Part shown: piece by piece, positions 6,318-13,388 of the stretch
How positions within the stretch are numbered: the stretch's first letter is position 1
Layout: every line of letters starts with the position of its first letter
Origin: a virus
Length of the DNA: 37,878 nucleotides
IMG/VR virus record: IMGVR_UViG_3300032265_000183
Location: 1 to 37,878 of that record
Strand: one strand, 5' to 3'
The notes under the pieces: model-generated
Seen by the model: only the letters and a program-made list of their open reading frames with translations
Told to the model about the DNA's origin: nothing
Database searches by the model: none
Program-made: the position numbers and the translations under genes

Positions 6318-6420
6318 TTCAAAGCCCAATGCGAGCGTCATGCAAGCGCCAGGTGACGCCATGCGAGCGCAAGACGTCATATGCGACTGTCAGCGCATAG
6401 CCAAAGACGCCAATCGGCCC

Positions 6421-6500
6421 ATGTTATTGCTCTGATACTGTTGTTATTGCCTTGCTTGTGCTGCTATTGCTCAGGCCATGTAGCTATTGCCATGGTCAAG
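6421..6500 (+). repeat. Four-unit direct repeat with exact 20-bp period (iteron-like)
   Basis: TATTGC occurs at 6425, 6445, 6465 and 6485, always preceded by GT or GC, giving a core GYTATTGC every 20 bp. Position 14 of each unit is always G, and three of the four units end in TG. The period is not a multiple of three, so this is not a protein repeat, and it lies upstream of the likely small-terminase start. Arrays with about two helical turns per unit are typical of iteron origins and of terminase-binding sites. Confidence 0.75.
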
Positions 6501-6578
6501 TTGCTAGGGGGGGGTAGGGCCTGCCGCCGCCCGGTCACGGTCACGGAGGGATTGCAAACAATTTTTTTTAAATATAAA

Positions 6579-7142
6579 ATGTCTTACATGACATGGCACA
6601 CGCTCCCACACGACACGCGCAAGCTTCAGGCAACTGAGGCGCGGCTTGACGCAATCTATTGGGCGGCGCGTAATGGCTTGAAAGGCGACACGCTGGCGTT
6701 GGCGGCTGGGATGCGTCCGTCTGAGTATCGGCAACTCTGCGAGTTCGATCCGCTGACGGAAATGGCGGAACAGAAGGGACGCGCTGACGGCGAGATGGAA
6801 ATCTCTGGCATCTTGCATGACGCGGCGCGACAGGGCGACGCCAAAGCGGCGTTGGAGATCTTGAAGCACGCGCACGGGTGGACGGCCAAGACGGCGTTGG
6901 ACATCAACATCGATCAGACCATCTCGGTCAAGCACGCCTTGGAGATGGCCCAGCAGCGAGTGCTGGACGGGGCGTTTACTGTCGTGGAACAGCTAGAGGA
7001 CACAGATCGTGCAAACACCAATCTATTCGGCTCAGGACGAGATGGAGGTGATGGCGCGGTTGTGGACGCCCGCGCTGAAGAACGACCCGCTAAAGTTCGT
7101 GCTGTACGCGTTCCCGTGGGGGCAGAAAGGAACGCCTCTTGA
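6579..7142 (+). CDS. Terminase small subunit (putative)
   Basis: Position and content fit the DNA-recognition subunit that hands phage DNA to the large terminase. From the ATG at 6579 the product is 187 residues. A helical DNA-binding-like N-terminal half (LDAIYWAARNGLKGDTLALAAGM, in outline helix-turn-helix) is followed by an ILHDAARQGDAKAALEILKHAHGW block common in phage small terminases, and then an oligomerisation helix. The start is unsure: no good ribosome site precedes 6579. The leader is AT-rich (TATAAA directly before the ATG), and GGAGGG lies about 30 bases upstream. The last 134 bases overlap the large subunit gene in another frame, and that tail is likely weakly constrained. Confidence 0.75.
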   Translation: MSYMTWHTLPHDTRKLQATEARLDAIYWAARNGLKGDTLALAAGMRPSEYRQLCEFDPLTEMAEQKGRADGEMEISGILHDAARQGDAKAALEILKHAHGWTAKTALDINIDQTISVKHALEMAQQRVLDGAFTVVEQLEDTDRANTNLFGSGRDGGDGAVVDARAEERPAKVRAVRVPVGAERNAS

Positions 7143-8532
7143 GGATTTTGCTGGACCGCGCAAATGGCAGCGCGAGGTGCTGCATGAGCTGGCGCAGCAT
7201 ATAGAGCAGAACAATGGCAAGGTTGACTTCGACACGCTGCGGATGGCGACCAGTTCGGGGCGCGGCATTGGCAAGTCGGCGCTGGTGTCTTGGCTGGTGA
7301 TCTGGATGCTATCGACGCGCATCGGGTCCACCACCATTGTGTCGGCCAACTCGGAAGCGCAGCTCAGGTCGGTGACGTGGGCGGAAATAACCAAGTGGTT
7401 GTCCATGAGCTTGAACAGCCACTGGTTTGAGATCAGCGCCACCCGCGTGGCCCCGGCCAAGTGGCTGACGGAGATCGTGGAGAAGGATCTGAAGATGGGC
7501 ACGCGCTACTGGGGCGCGGAGGGGCGGCTGTGGAGCGCGGAGAATCCCGACGCCTACGCGGGGGTGCACAACTTCCAAGGCGTGATGCTGGTGTTCGACG
7601 AGGCCAGCGGCATCGAAGACAGCATCTGGTCGGTGGCGGCGGGGTTCTTTACGGAAAACACGCCCAATAGGTTCTGGATGGCGTTTAGCAACCCCCGGCG
7701 CAATAGCGGGTACTTCTACGAGTGCTTCAACGGCAAACGGGACTTCTGGCGCAACAAGATCGTGGACGCCAGATCGGTTGAAGGAACGGACAAGGCGGTG
7801 TACCAGCAGATCATTGACGAGTACGGGGCGGACAGCAACCAAGCCTACGTTGAGGTCTACGGTCAGTTTCCCAGTGCGTCGGACGATCAGTTCATCGGTA
7901 GCCACCTGGTTGACGAGGCAATGGACCGCATTAAGTGGAAGGATCAGTCGGCCCCCATCGTCATTGGCGTGGACCCGGCGCGGTTTGGGGCGGACTCAAC
8001 GGTCATCGCCGTGCGGCAGGGCCGGGACATCATCGCCATCAAGAAGTACCGGGGCGACGACACCATGGAGGTAGTCGGGCGGGTAATCGAGGCCATCGAG
8101 GAGTACAAGCCCGCGTTGGTCGTGGTGGACGAGGGCGGGCTGGGCGCGGGCGTCGTGGACCGGCTCAAGGAGCAGCGGTACAAAATCAGGGGCGTCAACT
8201 TTGGGTCCAAGAGTAAGAATCCGCTCATGTGGGGCAACAAGCGGGCGGAGATGTGGGGCGAGCTGCGGACGTGGCTCAAGACGGCCAGCCTGCCCAAGGA
8301 CCGCTACCTCAAGAGCGACCTGATCGGCCCCATGATGAAGCCGGACAGCAAGGGTACGATCTTTTTGGAAAGCAAGAAAGACATGAAAGCGCGGGGGTTG
8401 GCGTCACCCGACGCGGCGGACGCCATCGCTGTCACGTTTGCGTTTCCGGTGGCGCACCGGGAGTACGTTGACCGTGGGCCTAGAAGAGGGTACTCTGCGG
8501 GCGGAATTACAACCTCATGGATGGGATCGTAA
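7009..8532 (+). CDS. terL: Terminase large subunit (ATPase and nuclease)
   Basis: The packaging motor, 507 residues, close to P22 gp2 in size. Motifs in order: an adenine-binding region PRKWQREVL (50-58), Walker A SGRGIGKS (83-90, K89), Walker B MLVFDE (193-198, D197/E198), and an RNase H-like nuclease with D322 (GVDPARFG), D374 (VVVDEGG) and D468/D471 (SPDAADA). The start at 7009 is kept because the conserved-looking segment KFVLYAFPWG follows soon after, so the long overlap with the small subunit gene is real. With the P22-like portal and coat it suggests headful packaging, which also fits the circular map. Confidence 0.97.
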   Translation: MQTPIYSAQDEMEVMARLWTPALKNDPLKFVLYAFPWGQKGTPLEDFAGPRKWQREVLHELAQHIEQNNGKVDFDTLRMATSSGRGIGKSALVSWLVIWMLSTRIGSTTIVSANSEAQLRSVTWAEITKWLSMSLNSHWFEISATRVAPAKWLTEIVEKDLKMGTRYWGAEGRLWSAENPDAYAGVHNFQGVMLVFDEASGIEDSIWSVAAGFFTENTPNRFWMAFSNPRRNSGYFYECFNGKRDFWRNKIVDARSVEGTDKAVYQQIIDEYGADSNQAYVEVYGQFPSASDDQFIGSHLVDEAMDRIKWKDQSAPIVIGVDPARFGADSTVIAVRQGRDIIAIKKYRGDDTMEVVGRVIEAIEEYKPALVVVDEGGLGAGVVDRLKEQRYKIRGVNFGSKSKNPLMWGNKRAEMWGELRTWLKTASLPKDRYLKSDLIGPMMKPDSKGTIFLESKKDMKARGLASPDAADAIAVTFAFPVAHREYVDRGPRRGYSAGGITTSWMGS

Positions 8533-8534
8533 CC

Positions 8535-8945
8535 ATGGCTAATTCGCAATCTATCGGCATCGCCTACCTCGATCAGGACATCATTGGGGCGCAGTACCTC
8601 TTCTCTAGCGAGCAGATTGGTTACGGCACGGCGGCGCAGGGCGCGGTCACGCAGCTTACCGACAAGGGAACGGGCGTCACGCTCAACAAGTCGTCTGGTC
8701 AGATTACCATGAACAACGCGGCGCTGGCGGGCAATACCGCTGTGACGTTTACGTTGACCAACAGCCTGATCAGCGCCCGTGATGTGGTCATCATGAACGT
8801 ATCGGGCGGCGCTACGGCTGGCGCGTACACGTCCTATATTGCCAGCATCGGCGCCGGGTCTGCGGTGATGACACTGCGTAATCTGACCAGCGGTTCGTTG
8901 TCTGAGGCCGTCGTCATCAACTACGCCATCATCCACGGTCAGTAA
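8535..8945 (+). CDS. Small beta-rich virion protein (decoration or fibre-type), putative
   Basis: The ATG at 8535 follows the large-terminase stop by two bases; an earlier ATG at 8517 would overlap it. The 136-residue product has TQLTDKGTGVTLNKSSGQIT, then MNNAALAGNTAVTFTLTNS, ending in LRNLTSGSLSEAVVINYAII. This beta-strand-rich pattern recurs in many phage genomes near head genes, where it is usually annotated hypothetical. There is no membrane segment. The repeated T/S-V-T-L strands suggest a surface-exposed trimeric or jelly-roll domain. A decoration role is inference from location between terminase and portal. Confidence 0.7.
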   Translation: MANSQSIGIAYLDQDIIGAQYLFSSEQIGYGTAAQGAVTQLTDKGTGVTLNKSSGQITMNNAALAGNTAVTFTLTNSLISARDVVIMNVSGGATAGAYTSYIASIGAGSAVMTLRNLTSGSLSEAVVINYAIIHGQ

Positions 8946-8946
8946 C

Positions 8947-9090
8947 ATGCCGCTCAAGAAATCCCCTACGCCCAAGGCGTTCAAAGCCAACGTGGCGACC
9001 GAAGTGAAGGCTGGCAAGCCGCCTAAGCAGGCGGTTGCCATTGCCTACTCGGTCAAGCGAGCAGCAGCGAAGCCATCAAAGGGCAAGTGA
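8947..9090 (+). CDS. Small basic protein, 47 aa, next to portal
   Basis: ATG at 8947, one base after the previous stop, to TGA at 9090, one base before the portal ATG. The product has MPLKKSPTPKAFKANVATEV and then GKPPKQAVAIAYSVKR with a lysine-rich tail. The block GKPxKQAVAIAYS is one I recall from many short phage proteins in exactly this position (DUF6496-like). It is highly basic, so DNA or RNA contact is possible. It is short and easily missed, but the tight packing between two real genes supports it. Confidence 0.75.
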   Translation: MPLKKSPTPKAFKANVATEVKAGKPPKQAVAIAYSVKRAAAKPSKGK

Positions 9091-9091
9091 C

Positions 9092-11311
9092 ATGGACTAT
9101 TCAGGGGTAGCTGCGGCAGGACGCGTGTCAAGCGGGGGCGGGTCTCGTAAGAAAGACCCCGCCACCGTCATGGACACCATGCGTAGCCGTCTGACGATGG
9201 CTATTGCTGCCTATTCCGAAAGCCGCGAAGACGAATTGGACGATCTGCGGTTTTTTGCTGGATCGCCTGACAATCAGTGGCAGTGGCCTGCGGATGTGTT
9301 GGCTACCCGTGGTTCGGTGCAAGGGCAAACGATCAACGCCCGGCCTTGTCTGACCATTAACAAGCTGCCCCAGCACGTCAGACAGGTAACGAATGATCAG
9401 CGACAGAATCGGCCAAGTGGCAGGGTCATTCCTGTCGATGACAAGGCGGACGTGGAGGTTGCTGAGATCTATGATGGTATCGTGCGCCATATTGAATATA
9501 TGTCGGACGCGGACGTGGCTTACGATACTGCTTGCGAAAATCAAGTAACGTATGGCGAAGGTTACATCCGGTTGCTGACGGAGTACACCGGCGATGATAC
9601 GTTCGATCAGGACATCCGCATCGGGCGCATTCGCAACTCTTTTAGTGTCTATATGGACCCCACCATTCAAGATCCATGCGGATCTGACGCCAAATGGTGC
9701 TTTATCACGGAAGACCTTACAAAATCTGAGTACGAGCGCCTCTTTCCCGACGCCATGCCGATTTCGTCTATCCAGCAGCAAGGCGTGGGCGACGAAAACT
9801 TGTCCAACTGGCTAAACGAAGATGTGGTACGCATTGCGGAGTACTTTTACATCGAATACGAGCCTGCCAAGCTCAACTTGTACCCCGACAATCGCACCGC
9901 GTTTGAGGGAAGCCGCGAAGACGCCATGTTCAAAGCGTCTGGATTGGCTCCGCTCAAGAGCCGCCAAGTAGACCGCAAGCGCGTCAAGTGGTGCAAGACC
10001 AACGGTTACGAGATGCTGGAGGAAAACGATTGGGCGGGCCAGTGGATTCCGGTCATTCGCGTCGTTGGCAACGAATTTGAGGTTGATGGCCGTCTTTTTG
10101 TGTCTGGATTGGTGCGAAACGCCAAAGACGCGCAGCGGATGTACAACTATTGGGTATCCGCTGAAACCGAGATGCTGGCTTTGGCCCCCAAAGCGCCGTT
10201 TATCGGCTATGGAGGCCAGTTTGAAGGCTATGAGCAACAGTGGAAGACCGCAAACGTCAACAACTGGCCTTATCTTGAGGTCAATCCTGACGTTACGGAC
10301 GGCGCAGGCGCTGTCTTGCCGCTTCCGCAGCGTTCGCCGCCGCCTATGGCGCAAGTTGGCCTCATACAAGCCAAGGCGGGCGCTTCTGACGACATCAAAT
10401 CGACCACTGGTCAGTACGACAGTAGCCTCGGCGCGACCAGCAACGAACGGTCAGGCCGGGCTATTTTGGCTCGCGAAAAACAAGGCGATACAGGCACATA
10501 TCACTACGTTGACAACCTCGCCCGCGCCATCCGTTACACGACGCGCCAGATCGTAGACATGATCCCGAAGATCTACGACACCCAACGCATTGCCCGCATC
10601 ATCGGCATTGACGGCGAGACGGGCATGGCAAAAATTGACCCTACCCAGCAAGAGCCGGTCAAGAAGATCGTCAACCCTGAAAACCCCAACATTGTGATCG
10701 AAAAGATCTACAACCCCGGCGTTGGTAAGTATGATGTGTGCGTTACGACCGGGCCAAGCTACATGACCAAGCGTCAAGAAGCTCTTGACTCCATGTCGCA
10801 GCTTCTTCAGGGCAACCCGGCGCTTTGGGCGGTGGCTGGCGATCTGTTCATCAAGAACATGGATTGGCCTGGCGCGCAAGAAATGTCCAAGCGGTTTGCC
10901 AAGACCATCGACCCCAAGCTTTTGGAGACGGACGACAAGTCGCCCGCGCTTCAGGCTGCTGAACAACAGATGCAGGCAATGGGACAAGAGATGGAAATGA
11001 TGCACAAAATGCTTCAAAACGTCCATCAGTCCGTTGAAATGCAAGATCTTGAGCGCAAGAACTTTGAAGCGACAATCAAGGCGTTTGACGCCGAGACCAA
11101 GCGCATTTCGGCTGTGCAAGCGTCAATGTCTCCCGAACAGATCCAAGACATCGTCATGGGAACGGTTCACGGCATGATTACCAGCGGTGATTTGGCGGGT
11201 GAAATACCGGGTCAGGAATTGCCTGGTGAAAACGCCGAACAAGGAATGCCGCAGGGTATGCCTCCTGAGATGCCGCCCCAAGGAATGCCACCGCAGGGAA
11301 TGCCGCAATGA
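9092..11311 (+). CDS. Portal protein, P22-like
   Basis: The ring at the packaging vertex, through which DNA enters and leaves. The product from the ATG at 9092 is 739 residues (P22 portal: 725). The longer frame from 9035 would overlap the small gene before it. Family features include the N-terminal RSRLTMAIAAYSESREDELDD helix, INKLPQHVRQVTNDQRQNRP, the YDTACENQVTYGEGYIRL region and a helical barrel (about 590-700) rich in Q and M. The C-terminus ends in an unusual proline-methionine-glutamine repeat (QGMPPEMPPQGMPPQGMPQ). The next gene overlaps the stop by ATGA. Confidence 0.95.
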   Translation: MDYSGVAAAGRVSSGGGSRKKDPATVMDTMRSRLTMAIAAYSESREDELDDLRFFAGSPDNQWQWPADVLATRGSVQGQTINARPCLTINKLPQHVRQVTNDQRQNRPSGRVIPVDDKADVEVAEIYDGIVRHIEYMSDADVAYDTACENQVTYGEGYIRLLTEYTGDDTFDQDIRIGRIRNSFSVYMDPTIQDPCGSDAKWCFITEDLTKSEYERLFPDAMPISSIQQQGVGDENLSNWLNEDVVRIAEYFYIEYEPAKLNLYPDNRTAFEGSREDAMFKASGLAPLKSRQVDRKRVKWCKTNGYEMLEENDWAGQWIPVIRVVGNEFEVDGRLFVSGLVRNAKDAQRMYNYWVSAETEMLALAPKAPFIGYGGQFEGYEQQWKTANVNNWPYLEVNPDVTDGAGAVLPLPQRSPPPMAQVGLIQAKAGASDDIKSTTGQYDSSLGATSNERSGRAILAREKQGDTGTYHYVDNLARAIRYTTRQIVDMIPKIYDTQRIARIIGIDGETGMAKIDPTQQEPVKKIVNPENPNIVIEKIYNPGVGKYDVCVTTGPSYMTKRQEALDSMSQLLQGNPALWAVAGDLFIKNMDWPGAQEMSKRFAKTIDPKLLETDDKSPALQAAEQQMQAMGQEMEMMHKMLQNVHQSVEMQDLERKNFEATIKAFDAETKRISAVQASMSPEQIQDIVMGTVHGMITSGDLAGEIPGQELPGENAEQGMPQGMPPEMPPQGMPPQGMPQ

Positions 11312-11673
11312 CAAAAGCTTCTGATTTCGTAGGGTATCTGTTTCTTGCGCGAGATGTGGCTCATTCGGTTCATCTGAATACTCGCAGCTTTGCCAAACAC
11401 ATGGCGTTGCAAGGGTTTTATGAGGGCATTGTGGAATTGGCGGATAAATTTGCTGAAGCTTATCAAGGCCGTAATGGATTGATTGGCGGCATTACGCTTC
11501 AGACCGCCAAGAAAACAACCAACATAGTTGAGTTTTTAGAAAACCAACTTGAGGAAATTGAAGGGTGCCGGTACGACGTGGTGTCAGACAAAGACACGCC
11601 GCTTCAGAACATCATTGACGAGATCGTAGGGTTGTACCTGTCAACCCTGTACAAACTCAAGTTTTTGGCGTGA
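11308..11673 (+). CDS. DUF5856-like phage protein
   Basis: 121 residues, translationally coupled to the portal (ATGA at 11308-11311). The pattern FLARDVAHSVHLNTRSFAKH, then ALQGFYEGIVELADKFAE and a YQGRNGL turn, fits a helical family I recall as DUF5856, found beside portal genes of podoviruses. H, E and D residues spaced along the first two helices resemble a ferritin-like or four-helix bundle arrangement, but metal binding is inference. The C-terminus is a leucine-rich helix. The function is unknown; the location suggests a head or assembly role. Confidence 0.7.
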   Translation: MTKASDFVGYLFLARDVAHSVHLNTRSFAKHMALQGFYEGIVELADKFAEAYQGRNGLIGGITLQTAKKTTNIVEFLENQLEEIEGCRYDVVSDKDTPLQNIIDEIVGLYLSTLYKLKFLA

Positions 11674-11681
11674 GGTAGCAA

Positions 11682-12098
11682 ATGCCCACCGCATCCTACG
11701 TCAAATACACCGCCGCCATTGAACCCCTTCTTGAGGGTATCAATGCTGGAACTGATTCTTGGAAGATTGCGCTGGCGTTGACCGTCAATGCAGCGGATAC
11801 GACGTTTACGGCGGGCACCACGGATCTGGCTACGGCCGGGGGCTACACGGCAGGCGGCAACGCGGCCAGCATTACATCCGCTACGCAAACGGCAGGCACT
11901 TACAAACTGGTGCTGGCAAGCCCTTCCGTATGGACGGGATCTGGCGCTGGATTTACGTTTCGATATGCGATACTTTGGGATGCTACGACCAACACCCCGG
12001 TAGCGTATTGGGATTACGGGTCCAACGTAACCGTGGCGTCTGGCGATACCGTTACCGTAACCCTTGATGCTACGAATGGCGTGTTCCAAGCTACCTGA
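11682..12098 (+). CDS. Beta-rich structural protein, putative
   Basis: 138 residues, GAGGTAG before the ATG. It is a threonine/alanine-rich sequence with alternating strands (WKIALALTVNAADTTF, YKLVLASPSVWTGSG, VTVASGDTVTVTLDATNG), typical of phage virion beta proteins placed between portal and fibre genes. I recall similar proteins with the ATPVAYWDYGS-like segment but no named function. No signal peptide or membrane helix is seen. It could be a fibre connector or a decoration protein. Confidence 0.65.
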   Translation: MPTASYVKYTAAIEPLLEGINAGTDSWKIALALTVNAADTTFTAGTTDLATAGGYTAGGNAASITSATQTAGTYKLVLASPSVWTGSGAGFTFRYAILWDATTNTPVAYWDYGSNVTVASGDTVTVTLDATNGVFQAT

Positions 12099-12110
12099 TA
12101 GGATAGATGT

Positions 12111-13388
12111 ATGGCCTTCATAACCGCAGATCGTGTCAAGGACACATCGACCACGACCGGCACCGGCAACATCACGGTGTCTGGATCTGCGCCATTTGGC
12201 TATCGGACCTTCTCAACGGTTCTGAGCGTTGCGGACACTTTCTATTACGCCATTCAAGGTCAATCGACTGCCGAATGGGAAATTGGCGTTGGCACTTATG
12301 CCAGTACCAACCAGTTTGCTCGCACAACCGTGTTGGCGTCTTCTGCCAGTGGTAGCGCCGTGTCGTTCTCGTCCGGCACCAAAAACGTGTTCATTACGTT
12401 GGCGGCGGCTAGAACGCTTCAATTAAAATCTGGCGACACGCCTACGGCAGGGTCTATCCCTTATGGCGATGGCGCTACCCTTTCGTACAGTTCTGTGGGT
12501 ACGGCAGGGCAGGTACTTATATCCGGCGGTTCTGGTTCGCCTACATGGTCGTCTGCGGGTACGGGCTCCGTTACTAGTGTTGCCGTCAGCGGCGGCACAA
12601 CGGGCCTTACGACCAGTGGCGGACCTGTCACTACATCAGGCACCATAACCATTGCAGGTACGCTTGCTTATGGTAACGGAGGTACTGGTGGTACAGCAAC
12701 CCCCACCGCAGGCACCATTCCCTACGGCACAGGCACCGCGCTTGCATATTCGGCTGCGGGCACATCGGGCCAGGTGCTTACGTCTGGCGGCGCTGGGGCC
12801 CCTACTTGGACCACTGTGACGGGCACCGGTACCGTCACTAGCGTCAATGTTAGCGGCGGCACTACGGGCCTCACGTACAGCGGCGGGCCTATTACAGGGT
12901 CTGGCACCATTACAATGGCGGGCACGTTGGCTGTTGCTAACGGCGGCACAGGAATCACCAGTTTTGGAACCGGCGTTGCTACCGCGCTTGGGCAGAACGT
13001 GTCGGGTTCCGGCAGCATTGTTCTTGGCACGTCGCCCACGGTCAACAACCCAACCGTCACTAACTACGTTGAATCAGTGGTGGCTATTGGTACGGTAACA
13101 ACGACCAATACCATCGCCCTGACCAACGGCACGGTTCAAACGGCTACTCTGACGGCTTCCACGGCTTGCACGTTTACAATGCCTACGGCAACTGCGGGTA
13201 AATCTTTTGTGCTGCTGTTGAAACAAGCCGCTGCAACCGGCAACGGTACAGCTACGTTTACCAGCGTCAAATGGGGCACTGCTGGAGCGCCTACAATCAC
13301 TGCTACTGCGGGCAAAATGGACATCCTGACTTTCTTTGCTGACGGCACCAACTGGTACGGCAGCATAGCGCAGGGGTACACACCGTAA
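12111..13388 (+). CDS. Tail fibre protein with tandem repeats
   Basis: 425 residues with TAGGATAG before the ATG. Residues 1-102 form a beta domain (MAFITADRV ... KNVFITLAAA) that recurs at the start of the protein at 15385-16971, so it is likely the virion-attachment module. Residues about 110-283 hold two tandem copies of an 87-residue unit (TPTAGxIPYG ... GQVLxSGGxGxPTW ... GGTTGLT ... GTITxAGTLA), a pattern typical of trimeric phage fibre shafts. The C-terminal part (about 310-425) is a separate beta region ending in FFADGTNWYGS. The next gene starts in its stop (TAATG). Confidence 0.82.
   Translation: MAFITADRVKDTSTTTGTGNITVSGSAPFGYRTFSTVLSVADTFYYAIQGQSTAEWEIGVGTYASTNQFARTTVLASSASGSAVSFSSGTKNVFITLAAARTLQLKSGDTPTAGSIPYGDGATLSYSSVGTAGQVLISGGSGSPTWSSAGTGSVTSVAVSGGTTGLTTSGGPVTTSGTITIAGTLAYGNGGTGGTATPTAGTIPYGTGTALAYSAAGTSGQVLTSGGAGAPTWTTVTGTGTVTSVNVSGGTTGLTYSGGPITGSGTITMAGTLAVANGGTGITSFGTGVATALGQNVSGSGSIVLGTSPTVNNPTVTNYVESVVAIGTVTTTNTIALTNGTVQTATLTASTACTFTMPTATAGKSFVLLLKQAAATGNGTATFTSVKWGTAGAPTITATAGKMDILTFFADGTNWYGSIAQGYTP

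Noticed and set aside
6381-6578. In-frame upstream extension of the small terminase, with a hydrophobic leucine/cysteine-rich start
   Set aside because: It covers the 20-bp repeat array and a run of eight G. The 20-bp period breaks the codon frame, and the hydrophobic look comes from the repeat bases. No ribosome site precedes 6381.
9035-9091. 19-residue extension of the portal
   Set aside because: It overlaps the 47-residue gene at 8947-9090, which fits a known small-protein pattern and has tight junctions on both sides.
11221-11308. Short tandem repeat in DNA at the portal 3' end (CCGCAGGGAATGCC-like units)
   Set aside because: It encodes the P/M/Q-rich tail of the portal; there is no sign that it is more than a low-complexity protein end.
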